A stretch of DNA of 64,000 nt from Chryseobacterium sp. (GCF_029240215.1 NZ_JARBTK010000001.1:496001-560000); one strand, 5' to 3'; shown: positions 17,511-26,015, numbered from the stretch's first letter. The notes: a model not told the origin generated them from the sequence alone. Numbers and translations are program-made.

Positions 17511-19040
17511 CTATTCCCACTCAATGGTTGCAGGTGGTTTGCTTGAAATATCGTAAGCTACTCTGTTGATTCCTCTTACCTCGTTGATAATTCTGCTTGA
17601 CACAGTATCTAAAAACTCGTAAGGAAGTCTGCTCCACGTTGCCGTCATGAAGTCGATAGTGTTTGCCGAACGAACTACAGCTGTATATTCATAAGTTCTT
17701 TCGTCACCCATAACTCCGACAGATTTTACCGGAAGTAGAACCACGAATGCCTGAGAAACTTTCTCGTACAAATCATTTTTATATAATTCTTCGATGAAAA
17801 TATCATCCGCTTCTTGTAAAATTTTCACTTTTTCAGCATCTACAGCACCCAAAATTCTGATTCCTAAACCAGGACCAGGGAAAGGATGTCTGTGTACCAA
17901 ATGATGAGGAATACCCAATTCTTCACCCACTTTTCTTACTTCATCTTTGAATAATTCTCTCAAAGGCTCTAGTAACTCAAACTCCATTTCTTCCGGAAGT
18001 CCGCCCACATTATGGTGAGATTTGATTACTGCTGAAGGTCCATTTACAGACTGACTTTCGATCACGTCAGGATAAATTGTACCCTGAGCTAAGAATTTAG
18101 CACCTTCAATTTTATGAGATTCCTCATCGAAAACGTGGATAAATTCGTTTCCGATAATTTTTCTCTTCTGTTCAGGATCGTCGATTCCCGCTAATTTTGA
18201 TAAGAATCTTTCTGAAGCATCAACAAGTTTAATGTTCATATGGAAATGCTCACCGTAATTTTCCATTACTTTTACATCTTCATCTTTTCTTAAAAGTCCG
18301 GTGTCTACGAAGATACATTGCAACTGATCGCCAATTGCTTTGTGAATCAAAACAGCAGCAACAGAAGAATCTACACCTCCTGAAAGACCAAGAATTACCT
18401 TGTTGTCTCCTACTCTTTCTTTGATTTCTTCAACTGTTTTTTCGATATAGTTCGTCAGTTTCCAGTTTTTTTCTGAATCACAGATTGCGAAAACAAAGTT
18501 CTCCAACATTTTTCCACCTTCTTCTGTATGAGAAACTTCCGGGTGGAACTGTACGCAATAGATTTTTTTATCTTCATTAGAAATCGAAGCGATTACACCG
18601 GATTTTGCATTCAATTCAAAACCTGGAGGCAACATTCCCACTTCGTCGAAGTGGCTCATCCAAACTACAGAATTCTGAGCAACACCTTTTAATAAAGAAC
18701 TTTCTTTTACAATATCTAAATGTGCTTTCCCGTACTCTCCTTTTACACCTTTATGTACCGTTCCACCTAAAAGATGAGCTGTAAGCTGCATTCCATAGCA
18801 GATTCCCAAAACAGGAATTCCCTGTTCGTATAATGCTTTTTCAACCAAATGAGCATTTTCTGCATTTACAGAACTTGGACCTCCCGAAAGGATGATTCCT
18901 TTTGGCTGCTTTTCTAAAATTGTTTCTAATGGTGTATTGAAAGGTAAAATTTCGGAATACACACCCATCTCACGGATTCTTCTTCCGATAAGCTGATTGT
19001 ATTGAGATCCGAAATCTAATATGATAATACCGTTGTTCAT
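17511..19040 (-). CDS. guaA: GMP synthase (glutamine-hydrolysing)
   Basis: Converts XMP to GMP using ATP and glutamine; 509 residues. The N-terminal class I glutamine amidotransferase domain has ILDFGSQYNQLIGRRIRE, LSGGPSSV, the nucleophile Cys81 in GICYGMQ, and His166/Glu168 in FHPEVSH. The ATP-pyrophosphatase domain has the P-loop SGGVDSS (220-226). The C-terminal dimerisation domain ends in KPPATIEWE, the usual conserved end. The start is ATG at 19040. It is the last gene of the minus-strand purine block, downstream of purD, but a terminator and an R1 repeat lie between, so it is likely expressed separately. Confidence 0.97.
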   Translation of the reverse strand: MNNGIIILDFGSQYNQLIGRRIREMGVYSEILPFNTPLETILEKQPKGIILSGGPSSVNAENAHLVEKALYEQGIPVLGICYGMQLTAHLLGGTVHKGVKGEYGKAHLDIVKESSLLKGVAQNSVVWMSHFDEVGMLPPGFELNAKSGVIASISNEDKKIYCVQFHPEVSHTEEGGKMLENFVFAICDSEKNWKLTNYIEKTVEEIKERVGDNKVILGLSGGVDSSVAAVLIHKAIGDQLQCIFVDTGLLRKDEDVKVMENYGEHFHMNIKLVDASERFLSKLAGIDDPEQKRKIIGNEFIHVFDEESHKIEGAKFLAQGTIYPDVIESQSVNGPSAVIKSHHNVGGLPEEMEFELLEPLRELFKDEVRKVGEELGIPHHLVHRHPFPGPGLGIRILGAVDAEKVKILQEADDIFIEELYKNDLYEKVSQAFVVLLPVKSVGVMGDERTYEYTAVVRSANTIDFMTATWSRLPYEFLDTVSSRIINEVRGINRVAYDISSKPPATIEWE

Positions 19041-19108
19041 TTTTTGAATGATGAGTTATGAGTTATAAATTATGAGTTAACTTGATTTTAATAAAGTTTT
19101 TAAGAGCA

Positions 19109-19178
19109 TTTATCATCCCGTAGGAATCTAAACTTCTAAATTTTATCATCATCGTAGAGATTCCTACGGAATGACAAA
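19109..19178. repeat. R1 dispersed inverted-repeat element, copy c
   Basis: Left arm TTTATCATCCCGTAGGAATC (19109 onward) and right arm AGATTCCTACGGAATGACAA (19158-19177) face each other about 30 bp apart. It sits in the guaA upstream region, between guaA and purD. Confidence 0.82.
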
Positions 19179-19273
19179 AATTGTTTTATGTAAAATCAGA
19201 ATTAAACTCAAATATTTTTTGATTAATCTTATTCTGGTTTTGATAAAGCCCAATCCTATTGATAAAATTTTTA

Positions 19274-19309
19274 CAAAAAAAGACTTGGAAATTAATCCAA
19301 ATCTTTTTT
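19274..19309 (-). terminator. Terminator after purD
   Basis: On the minus strand, AAGATTTGGA and TCCAAGTCTT pair around a 6-nt loop (one mismatch) and are followed by a T run. It lies just beyond the purD stop and could also work on the plus strand. Confidence 0.72.
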
Positions 19310-19319
19310 CGTGATTTAT

Positions 19320-20558
19320 TTAAAATTTCCCAATGTCTTCTCTGTAGAAACTGTAATCGAAATGTACGTGAGCGGCATCTTCATAAACTTTCTTTCTAGC
19401 TTCATCGTAAGTAGCTCCTGTTGCAACAACATTCATTACTCTACCGCCGTTAGAAACCGTTTTATCACCTTTCTTAATAGCTCCTGCACACAACACCTGG
19501 CTGTATTTTGCTTTTTCTATACCTGTTATTTCAAAACCTGTTTCGATATTTCCGGGGTAACCGCCTGAACACATTACCAAGCAAACTGCTTTTTCGTCTT
19601 TGAATTTAAGATCTAAATCTTTTCCGTTCATACAGTCGTTGATCACGTCTAACAGATTGTTTTCCATTAACGCCATCAAAACCTGAGTTTCAGGATCTCC
19701 GAATCTCATGTTGTATTCTAAAAGATACGTTCCGTTTTTAGTCACCATCAATCCGAAGAAAATGATTCCTTTAAAACTGAAACCTTCAGCTTTAAGACCT
19801 TTCAACGTAGGCTCTAAAATATTTTTTTCAAAATCTGCAGTATGTTCAGCTGTAAATTCCGGACTTGGTGCTACAGAACCCATCCCACCTGTGTTTGGAC
19901 CTTTATCACCGTTTCCTACTTTCTTATAATCTTTAGCAGCAATACAAGGGAATATTTTTTCACCGTTTGAAAATGCAATAATTGATGCCTCAAAACCTTG
20001 TAAAAATTCTTCAATAACCAAACGTATTCCTGCATCCCCATAAATTCTACGGATCATAAAATCATGGATGGTAGCTTCAGCTTCTTCGATAGTGTCACAA
20101 ATAACAACCCCTTTTCCACCTGCTAAACCACTTGCCTTAATTACCAAAGGATATTCCTGAGTCTGTACATAGGCTTTTGCTTCGTTGTATGAATCAAATA
20201 CCACAGCTTTCGCCGTTTTGATATCATAGGTCTGCATAAATTTCTTTGAGAATGCTTTACTTCCTTCAAGACTTGCTACTTTCTGGTTCGGACCGAAAAC
20301 TTTAAGATCATGTTTCTTAAATTCATCCTTCAAACCAGCAACTAAAGGAGCTTCAGGACCAACGATTGTAAGATCTACCTTTTCTTTAATTGCAAAATCT
20401 CTTAATTCTTTAATCTCCGACATATGAACATTTTGCCCGATTGCATCAGTAGATGCGTTTCCGTTGGCAAAAAACATTTTAGTAACTCTGTTGTCTTTTT
20501 GAAGTTTCGCTGCCAGTGCAGACTCTCTTCCACCTTCACCTATGATTAATATTCTCAT
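19320..20558 (-). CDS. purD: Phosphoribosylamine-glycine ligase (GAR synthetase)
   Basis: ATP-grasp enzyme of step two of purine synthesis, joining phosphoribosylamine and glycine; 412 residues, normal length. N-domain MRILIIGEGGRESALA; ATP-grasp region with PLVIKASGLAGGKGVVI (about 131-147) and TGGMGSVAPSP (about 228-238); and the metal-binding LEYNMRFGDPETQ (about 281-293). The usual GGREHA is GGRESA here, a His-to-Ser change in the N-terminal signature. The start is ATG at 20558 with its own consensus promoter upstream (20585-20616), so it is not only dependent on read-through from purH. A terminator follows. Confidence 0.95.
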   Translation of the reverse strand: MRILIIGEGGRESALAAKLQKDNRVTKMFFANGNASTDAIGQNVHMSEIKELRDFAIKEKVDLTIVGPEAPLVAGLKDEFKKHDLKVFGPNQKVASLEGSKAFSKKFMQTYDIKTAKAVVFDSYNEAKAYVQTQEYPLVIKASGLAGGKGVVICDTIEEAEATIHDFMIRRIYGDAGIRLVIEEFLQGFEASIIAFSNGEKIFPCIAAKDYKKVGNGDKGPNTGGMGSVAPSPEFTAEHTADFEKNILEPTLKGLKAEGFSFKGIIFFGLMVTKNGTYLLEYNMRFGDPETQVLMALMENNLLDVINDCMNGKDLDLKFKDEKAVCLVMCSGGYPGNIETGFEITGIEKAKYSQVLCAGAIKKGDKTVSNGGRVMNVVATGATYDEARKKVYEDAAHVHFDYSFYREDIGKF

Positions 20559-20584
20559 ACTTTATTTATTTCTAGTCTAGTTTA

Positions 20585-20616
20585 CAAATATATAATTTTG
20601 AATGCTATAAATACAA
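20585..20616 (-). promoter_or_regulatory. Promoter of purD (TTG-N21-TATATTTG)
   Basis: On the minus strand a -33 TTG (20614-20616) is spaced 21 bp from a -7 TATATTTG (20585-20592), 26 bp upstream of the purD ATG. Confidence 0.7.
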
Positions 20617-20642
20617 TCTCAAATTACTATTTTAATTCAATT

Positions 20643-22157
20643 TTAATGAAAGAAATGTCTTACACCCGTGAACATCATTGGGATTTTGTGTTCGTTGGCA
20701 GCATCAATACTTTCCTGATCTTTTACACTTCCTCCAGGTTGGATAATCGCAGTAATACCTTCCTGAGCGCAGAAATCTACCACATCACGGAAAGGGAAAA
20801 ATGCATCAGAAGCCAAAACTAAATCTCCTGAGAATTTCTCTTTCGCTCTTTCGATTGCCTGTTGAGTCGCCCAGATTCTGTTCACCTGACCTCCACCGAT
20901 TCCGAAAGCCTGAATACCGTTTGAAACAACGATTGCATTTGATTTTACATATTTTACTACTCTCTGAGAGAATAATAATGCTTTTTTCTGCTCTTCTGTT
21001 GGTTGAGTTTCAGTAACGACTTTAATATCTTCTGAGAAAATACTGTCGTTATCCTGAACCAAGATTCCACCGTCAACTTTTACCCAAGTTTGCTTGTCTG
21101 AAACCGGATTAACGATTTTTATAATTCTTAAATTTTTCTTTTTTCTTAAAACTTCCAAAGCTTCTTCATCAAAGTCAGGAGCCATTACGATTTCAAGGAA
21201 TGTTTTGTTTAATTCTTCAGCCGTTGCAGCGTCAATTTTGAAGTTGGCAGCAACGATTCCACCGAAAATAGAAACAGGATCACATTCGAAAGTTTTCTTA
21301 TATGTTTCTAAAGCTGAAGTTCCGATTGCCACTCCACAAGGCGTAGAATGTTTTACTGCGCAACAAGCCATCTCGTCTTTAAATTCAGTAACCACTTTCC
21401 AGCAAAGATCCATATCACGAAGGTTGTTGAATGATAATTCTTTACCTCCTAATTGTTCGAAATCTTTCATCGCACCGTTTTCAAAAGTTGAAACGTAGTA
21501 CGCTGCAGTCTGATGCGGGTTTTCACCATATCTTAGGTCTGAAACTTTCTTGTAAGAAGCGCTTAAATAATTTGGATAATCTTCTTCTAAAAGCATTCTT
21601 GAGATTGCCGCATCGTAAGCCGAAGTAAGATTAAATACTTTTCCTGCTAATCTTTTACGGGTTTCGATGAACGTGTCACCGTTTTGTTCCATTTCGATTT
21701 TTACTTTTTCGTAATCTTCAACATCAGTAATTACGGTCACAGAATCGAAATTCTTAGCTGCCGAACGAAGCATTGAAGGACCTCCGATGTCGATGAATTC
21801 TACTTTTTCGTGTAATGAAATGTCTTTATTAACATTTTCAAAAAACGGATACAAATTCACAATCACCATGTCGATCAAACCGATATTGTGCTCCTGAACG
21901 GTTTTCATGTGTTCTTCGTTTGAACGAACTGCCAAAAGACCACCGTGAACTTTCGGGTGTAAAGTTTTTACTCTTCCGTCAAGCATTTCAGGAAAATCAG
22001 TTACCTCATCGATCTGGATTGGATTTAAACCAGCGTCTTTCAAATGTTTGAATGTCCCTCCTGTAGAAATCAATTCATAATTCTGGGATTCTAAAAACTG
22101 TGCAAATTCTGTTAATCCGCTTTTGTCAGAAACACTGATCAAAACTCTCTTGCTCAT
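20643..22157 (-). CDS. purH: Bifunctional AICAR transformylase/IMP cyclohydrolase
   Basis: Catalyses the last two steps of IMP synthesis. From ATG at 22157 the protein is 504 residues and begins [15 protein letters not shown], matching the family start; longer in-frame starts up to 22241 add an unrelated low-complexity leader. The N-terminal IMP cyclohydrolase (MGS-like) domain has [16 protein letters not shown] and [18 protein letters not shown]. The C-terminal transformylase domain has [36 protein letters not shown] and [15 protein letters not shown], ending [11 protein letters not shown]. It lies 84 bp from purD and is preceded by a 419-bp gap with two repeat elements. Confidence 0.95.
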   Translation of the reverse strand: MSKRVLISVSDKSGLTEFAQFLESQNYELISTGGTFKHLKDAGLNPIQIDEVTDFPEMLDGRVKTLHPKVHGGLLAVRSNEEHMKTVQEHNIGLIDMVIVNLYPFFENVNKDISLHEKVEFIDIGGPSMLRSAAKNFDSVTVITDVEDYEKVKIEMEQNGDTFIETRKRLAGKVFNLTSAYDAAISRMLLEEDYPNYLSASYKKVSDLRYGENPHQTAAYYVSTFENGAMKDFEQLGGKELSFNNLRDMDLCWKVVTEFKDEMACCAVKHSTPCGVAIGTSALETYKKTFECDPVSIFGGIVAANFKIDAATAEELNKTFLEIVMAPDFDEEALEVLRKKKNLRIIKIVNPVSDKQTWVKVDGGILVQDNDSIFSEDIKVVTETQPTEEQKKALLFSQRVVKYVKSNAIVVSNGIQAFGIGGGQVNRIWATQQAIERAKEKFSGDLVLASDAFFPFRDVVDFCAQEGITAIIQPGGSVKDQESIDAANEHKIPMMFTGVRHFFH

Positions 22158-22403
22158 AGATTTTTTCATTTTTTTTAAGTTCAAACCGCAAAAAAATTGC
22201 GGTTTTTCCCTCATTTTACTTGCCCTTTCGAGGCTTTTCACTTTTTACTTTTTACAGTTATTTCAAACTGTAGACCGGTTCTTTCACCTCCGATCTTACT
22301 TTACTTAGATTTTTTTACTTTTTCGAAATATTCTTTATTCAATCTAAGTGTGTCTTTATATTTAATGTAACATTAATTTTGTATAAAAGCATTTGCTTTG
22401 TTT

Positions 22404-22425
22404 AGATTCCTACGGAATGACAAAG
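22404..22425. repeat. R1 dispersed element, single arm (copy d)
   Basis: AGATTCCTACGGAATGACAA starts at 22404 and matches the right arm of the other R1 copies. The left arm is absent, so this is a solo or truncated copy. Confidence 0.65.
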
Positions 22426-22491
22426 TGAATGTTTTTTATTTTTTCCTGAATACTTTTGTTTACAAAAGCGTTTTACTCAGATAAGGTTGAT

Positions 22492-22557
22492 GTTTTAAAC
22501 CACCCCGTCAAAAATTCTTTGAATTTTTGACACCCCTCCAGAGGAGGGGAATTTTTG
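22492..22557 (-). repeat. R2 hairpin repeat, copy a (downstream of purN)
   Basis: Plus-strand order: CCACCCCGTCAAAAATTC, TTTGAATTTTTG, then CCCCTCCAGAGGAGGGG. It makes two hairpins, one AT-rich (AAAATTC/GAATTTT) and one GC-rich (CCCCTCC/GGAGGGG). The element ends about 20 bp beyond the purN stop codon. Nearly the same sequence follows the pirin gene (25163-25227), and a diverged copy follows susB (30424-30480). Confidence 0.8.
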
Positions 22558-22576
22558 TATCTCTAATAATTAGCTT

Positions 22577-23143
22577 CTAATTATTTCCTAATACTTTGTT
22601 TATTGCTATTGGGAAAATTTCATATTCAATTTTATGAACTTTTTCTGCTAATGTTTCGGGAGTATCGCTTTCTGTGACTTCGAATGATTTTTGAAGAATT
22701 GCTTCTCCTTCGTCAATTCCTACGGTTACAAAATGGACGGTTGCTCCGCTTTCTTTTTCTTTAGCTTCGATAACTGCATTGTGAACATGATGTCCCCACA
22801 TTCCTTTTCCACCGTATTTTGGAAGTAAGGCCGGATGAATGTTGATGATTTTTCCTGCCCAACTTTCCACGAACTCAGGTTTGAGGATGGATAAAAACCC
22901 TGCCAACACAATCAAATCTGTATTTTCTGGGATAATTTTACCTAATTCGCTGCTGAAGTTTTTCCCTCTCGGAATCAACGCAGTTTCTATGTTGTGGTTT
23001 TTTGCTCTTTCAAGTCCATAACATTCTCTGTCGGCAACAACTAAGGATACTTTTGCATTCTGGATTTCTCCGCTGTCAATGGTATCAATAATTCTCTGAA
23101 GATTGGTTCCTGAACCTGAAACTAAAATGACAATATTTTTCAT
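22577..23143 (-). CDS. purN: Phosphoribosylglycinamide formyltransferase
   Basis: Transfers a formyl group from 10-formyl-THF to GAR in purine synthesis; 188 residues, normal length. Motifs: VSGSGTNLQRIID near the start for phosphate binding, INIHPALLPKYGGKGMWG (about 97-114) containing the catalytic Asn and His, and VTVGIDEGEAI (about 140-150) with the catalytic Asp. The start is ATG at 23143. It follows purM by about 110 bp of mostly repeat sequence and precedes purH in the same direction. Confidence 0.95.
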   Translation of the reverse strand: MKNIVILVSGSGTNLQRIIDTIDSGEIQNAKVSLVVADRECYGLERAKNHNIETALIPRGKNFSSELGKIIPENTDLIVLAGFLSILKPEFVESWAGKIINIHPALLPKYGGKGMWGHHVHNAVIEAKEKESGATVHFVTVGIDEGEAILQKSFEVTESDTPETLAEKVHKIEYEIFPIAINKVLGNN

Positions 23144-23170
23144 TTAAAAACTACTATTGCTAAAATGTCT

Positions 23171-23257
23171 TCTTTCCTAGCCCCGATTGAAGCGGTATCC
23201 TTTTGTGTAGCGAAGCGGAACAAAAGATATAGCGGAAAGCGGGATTAAGCTCCTAAA
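23171..23257 (-). repeat. R3 structured repeat, copy a (end of purM)
   Basis: Plus-strand TCTTTCCTAGCCCCGATTGA through ATATAGCGGAAAGCGGGATTAAGC. Ends pair (AGC-CCCG with CGGG-GCT) and the inner part pairs (ATCCTTTTGT with ACAAAAGATAT), giving a long hairpin. It overlaps the purM stop codon. A second copy lies at 30323-30409. Confidence 0.8.
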
Positions 23258-24245
23258 ATTTTAAATCAATTTTTTCGCTTCCTTCTGTAATTTCTCCGAT
23301 TTCGTAAGCGTCGTCTAAAAGGTGAAGCACTTTTTCAGCATGTTCAGGATCTACAACTACAATCATTCCGACACCCATATTGAAGGTTCCGAACATTTCT
23401 TCACGAGCAATATTTCCTCTTTTTTCCAACTCTAACATTACGCTAGGAATCTGAATTTTTGATGCATCGATTGAAGCACATAATCCGTCACCAATAATTC
23501 TTGGGATATTTTCATACAAACCACCCCCTGTAATGTGAGCAATTCCTGAAACTTCAACTTCTTCGATTACGCTGTGAATATCTTTGAAATATAATCTTGT
23601 AGGAACTAAAAGTGTTTCATACAAAGGTTTTCCTTCAAATTTTTCTTCGAAATTCGGGAAAATTTTTCTTACCAGAGAGAATCCGTTTGAGTGGAATCCT
23701 GAACTTGGTAAAGCGATGATTTTATCTCCGTTTTTGATTTTTGAACCATCAATGATCTGATCTTTTTCAACAATTCCTACGCAAAATCCTGCTACATCGT
23801 AATCTCCCGGCTGATACATTCCCGGCATTTCGGCAGTTTCACCACCAATCAATGCGCAGTTGTTGTCTTTACAAGCTTTTACCATTCCTAAAACGATCTC
23901 AGCAGCAATTTCAGAATCTAATTTTCCGCAAGCTAAATAATCCAGGAAAAACAAAGGCTTTGCACCGTGACAAAGGATGTCATTGGCACACATTGCGAAA
24001 CAGTCTACACCGATAGAATCGTATCTTTTTGAATCTAAAGCGACTTTCAATTTCGTTCCTACTCCATCAGTTCCTGAAACCAAAACTGGGTTTTTGTAAC
24101 CTCCAATTTCGTAAAAAGCACCGAAGCTTCCCAAATGATTCAATACATTGGAGTTGTGAGTTTCACCCACCGCTTTTTTGATTTTATCAACGGTTTTGTA
24201 ACCTTCTTCTTTGTCTACACCTGCAGATTTGTACGTATTGCTCAT
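23253..24245 (-). CDS. purM: Phosphoribosylformylglycinamidine cyclo-ligase (AIR synthetase)
   Basis: ATP-dependent ring closure forming AIR in purine synthesis; 330 residues. Recognised by VDKEEGYKTVDKIK at the N-terminus, VSGTDGVGTKLKVA (about 57-70), CHGAKPLFFLDYLACGKL, LIGGETAEMPGMY (about 137-149), GFHSNGFSLVRKI and HITGGGLYENIPRI (about 237-250), the order expected for the PurM/ThiL-like superfamily. The start is ATG at 24245. It is the first gene of the minus-strand purine block (purM-purN-purH-purD-guaA), and the stop codon TAG lies inside an R3 repeat. Confidence 0.96.
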   Translation of the reverse strand: MSNTYKSAGVDKEEGYKTVDKIKKAVGETHNSNVLNHLGSFGAFYEIGGYKNPVLVSGTDGVGTKLKVALDSKRYDSIGVDCFAMCANDILCHGAKPLFFLDYLACGKLDSEIAAEIVLGMVKACKDNNCALIGGETAEMPGMYQPGDYDVAGFCVGIVEKDQIIDGSKIKNGDKIIALPSSGFHSNGFSLVRKIFPNFEEKFEGKPLYETLLVPTRLYFKDIHSVIEEVEVSGIAHITGGGLYENIPRIIGDGLCASIDASKIQIPSVMLELEKRGNIAREEMFGTFNMGVGMIVVVDPEHAEKVLHLLDDAYEIGEITEGSEKIDLKF

Positions 24246-24341
24246 AGTATGTTAATGTAACAATGTATCAGTTTAGCAATCTAACAATGTTTTCAATTGT
24301 AATAATGGTAAATTGGTACATTCTATTTTTAATTATCTAAA

Positions 24342-24375
24342 TAAAAAAGCCGACAATCTTGGTAGATTATCGGCT
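24342..24375 (-). terminator. Terminator of the candidate small RNA
   Basis: Minus strand AGCCGATAATCT (24375-24364), loop ACCA, then AGATTGTCGGCT (24359-24348): a 12-bp stem with one mismatch, followed by six T. It sits between the FMN reductase gene and purM. Confidence 0.85.
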
Positions 24376-24465
24376 GATGTTTTATCTGAGAGTTTCAGAG
24401 TCCACAGTTTTTCCATAAACTGAAAAACATTCTTTGAAAGTGGACTGAATCTTCATCTTTTTTCT
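24343..24465 (-). ncRNA. Candidate structured small RNA upstream of purM
   Basis: The gap between the FMN reductase gene and purM holds a full transcription unit without a reading frame. It has a consensus promoter (24471-24500), about 120 nt of sequence and a strong terminator. The predicted RNA folds into nested stems: GTCCAC with GTGGAC closing a long hairpin, an inner GTTTTTC/GAAAAAC stem, flanking TTCA/TGAA extending the outer stem with a small bulge, and then the terminator hairpin. No start codon with a sensible frame was seen. Alternatively it is an attenuator-like 3' UTR of the FMN reductase gene. Function unknown. I did not recognise 6S, tmRNA or a known riboswitch. Confidence 0.6.
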
Positions 24466-24470
24466 TTTTG

Positions 24471-24500
24471 CAAAGATATTAATTTTAAGTTAATATTCAA
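24471..24500 (-). promoter_or_regulatory. Promoter of the candidate small RNA (TTG-N19-TATCTTTG)
   Basis: Minus strand: -33 TTG at 24498-24500 and -7 TATCTTTG at 24471-24478, 19 bp apart. No gene starts downstream within 200 bp on this strand, which points to a non-coding transcript. Confidence 0.62.
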
Positions 24501-24503
24501 ATG

Positions 24504-25055
24504 CTATTTTTCTAAGATTGTTTCAACTGCAGAAATCTTACTTACTTTTTCACGTAACTCGCTGTCTTTTTCCTCATTAGAAATTTTTTGAGCTTCTTTA
24601 TCGAAATTGTCATTAAAGAAAGGAAGCGTAAAAGTTCCTACGATATTTCCTCCATGTAAAGGAAAACGCTTTTCTGCAGCTTCTAAAACGCCTAAACCAC
24701 CTCTTCCACCGGGAGCTGTCGCCATCAACAACATTGGTTTTTCGTTCCAGACTGCTCTTTGTTTGATTCTTGAAGTCCAGTCGAAAACATTTTTGAATGC
24801 TGTAGAATATGTTCCATTATGCTCAGAAAGTGAAACTAAAAGGACATCTGCGTTGTCAATTTTTGAAGCAAAATCGATAGCTTGTTGTGGAACGCCACTT
24901 TCTACTTCACGCTGATGTTTGTAGATTGGCATTTCAAAATCATTCATGTCTACGATTTCTATTTCTGCATTTTCAAACAAAGTTGTGGCGTAAGTTACCA
25001 GTTGTTTGTTGATTGATGTGTCGGAATTGCTTCCTGCTATGGCTAGGATTTTCAT
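24504..25055 (-). CDS. NADPH-dependent FMN reductase family protein
   Basis: Flavodoxin-like oxidoreductase, 183 residues. It starts MKILAIAGSNSDTSINKQL, the FMN phosphate-binding loop of the SsuE/ChrR/azoreductase-like family. SLSEHNGTYSTAFKNVFDW (about 76-94) matches the conserved xxPEYNxxxxxxLKNxxDW region, here with SEHNG instead of PEYNG. ATAPGGRGGLGVLEAAE follows. Such enzymes reduce quinones, FMN or chromate with NAD(P)H; the natural substrate is not evident. The start is ATG at 25055. The small-RNA candidate lies immediately downstream. Confidence 0.87.
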   Translation of the reverse strand: MKILAIAGSNSDTSINKQLVTYATTLFENAEIEIVDMNDFEMPIYKHQREVESGVPQQAIDFASKIDNADVLLVSLSEHNGTYSTAFKNVFDWTSRIKQRAVWNEKPMLLMATAPGGRGGLGVLEAAEKRFPLHGGNIVGTFTLPFFNDNFDKEAQKISNEEKDSELREKVSKISAVETILEK

Positions 25056-25087
25056 TTTTATAATTCTTGTATATTTTTTCTTGATTT

Positions 25088-25133
25088 CATAGGGCTTTGC
25101 CCTACACTTTTTTATGTCGCCCCTTTGGGGCTT
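25088..25133. repeat. R5 intergenic double hairpin
   Basis: Two GC-rich hairpins, AGGGC-TTT-GCCCT (25091-25103) and GCCCC-TTT-GGGGC (25119-25131), lie side by side between the pirin and FMN reductase genes. They resemble the short palindromic intergenic elements common in this bacterial group. Only one copy was found in this window. Confidence 0.5.
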
Positions 25134-25162
25134 GTTGTTGAGATGTTTTGTTTTATTGTACT

Positions 25163-25227
25163 GTTTTAAACCACCCCGTCAAAAATTCTTTGAATTTTCG
25201 CCACCCCTCCAGTGGAGGGGAATTTTG
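25163..25227 (-). repeat. R2 hairpin repeat, copy b (downstream of pirin gene)
   Basis: Nearly identical to the copy at 22492: CCACCCCGTCAAAAATTC, TTTGAATTTT, then CCCCTCCAGTGGAGGGG with a compensated loop change. It ends 20 bp beyond the pirin stop codon. Confidence 0.82.
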
Positions 25228-25247
25228 GTTTGCGAAAATATTACTTT

Positions 25248-25976
25248 TTATTTTAGATATTCAGGTAAATCCATTGGAACTTCCATTAAGAGGATTTCTG
25301 TATCTTCAACGGCTTCGATGTTAAAACTTTGAGTGTCCCACATTCCTAACCCATCTTTTTCGTTTAAGATTCTATCACCAATTTTTGCGCTGCCTTTTAA
25401 TACAAAAGCATACACGCCGTTTCCTTTTTTGTTGACAGTATAGTTTTTACCGTTTCCTTTTGTGAAATTGGCTAAATTAAACCATGCATCCTGATGAATC
25501 CAAACTCCGTCATCATTTTTGTTCGGTGATAAAATTTGTTGAAAACCGTTGATTTTCTCTCCATCTTTGATACTTTTCTGGTCGTATCTTGGTTCCACAT
25601 TCTCTTCTCTCGGAAAAACCCAGATTTGTAAGAATTTTACGGCTTCGTCTTTGTTTTTATTGTATTCGCTGTGCATTACTCCGGTTCCGGCACTCATCAC
25701 CTGAATTTCTCCTTTTCTGATAACCGCTGTAGTTCCCATAGAATCTTTATGTTCTAAATTTCCTTCTAACGGAATTGAAATGATTTCCATGTTTTTGTGA
25801 GGATGCGTTCCGAAACCCATTCCCTGAGAAACGGTGTCGTCATTTAAAACTCTTAAAACTCCAAAGTTTGATCTTTCTCTGTTTTGATACCCTGCAAAAC
25901 TGAAAGTATGATAAGAATTTAACCAACCGTGATCTACGTGACCTCTTGAATCTGCTTTGTGATATACTGTTTTCAT
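25248..25976 (-). CDS. Pirin family protein (YhhW-like, quercetinase-type cupin)
   Basis: Bicupin protein of 242 residues from ATG at 25976, beginning MKTVYHKADSRGHVDHGWL. A longer frame to 26021 exists, but a TACATTTG promoter element (26008-26015) lies inside it, so the inner ATG is preferred. Metal ligands are visible in GFGTHPHKNMEII (two His) and GVMHSEYN (His and Glu), the iron site of pirins. Relatives such as E. coli YhhW show quercetin 2,3-dioxygenase activity in vitro; the role in the cell is unclear. An R2 hairpin follows the stop. Confidence 0.9.
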   Translation of the reverse strand: MKTVYHKADSRGHVDHGWLNSYHTFSFAGYQNRERSNFGVLRVLNDDTVSQGMGFGTHPHKNMEIISIPLEGNLEHKDSMGTTAVIRKGEIQVMSAGTGVMHSEYNKNKDEAVKFLQIWVFPREENVEPRYDQKSIKDGEKINGFQQILSPNKNDDGVWIHQDAWFNLANFTKGNGKNYTVNKKGNGVYAFVLKGSAKIGDRILNEKDGLGMWDTQSFNIEAVEDTEILLMEVPMDLPEYLK

Positions 25977-26007
25977 ATTGTAGCTATTTTTTTGATTATT
26001 TATAGTA

Positions 26008-26015
26008 CAAATGTA
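26008..26015 (-). promoter_or_regulatory. -7 element (TACATTTG) that sets the pirin start
   Basis: Minus-strand TACATTTG lies inside the longest possible reading frame, so translation should begin at the ATG at 25976, 31 bp downstream. Confidence 0.55.

Larger units (their letters stand above)
22158..22576. other. Gene-free gap between purN and purH
   Basis: This 419-bp gap holds, from the purH side: a hairpin AACCGCAA...TTGCGGTT at about 22187-22206 just before the purH start, a low-complexity A/G-rich stretch, short minus-strand reading-frame tails (KEYFEKVKKSK and SEVKEPVYSLK, each ending in a stop between 22260 and 22350) that look like eroded gene ends, one arm of an R1 repeat (22404-22425), and an R2 repeat (22492-22557). 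No complete gene is visible. Confidence 0.6.

Noticed and set aside
19049..19081. ATGAGTTATGAGTT direct repeats upstream of guaA as a regulatory array
   Set aside because: Low-complexity GAGTTAT repeats that also fit simple-sequence drift; no matching site elsewhere in the window.
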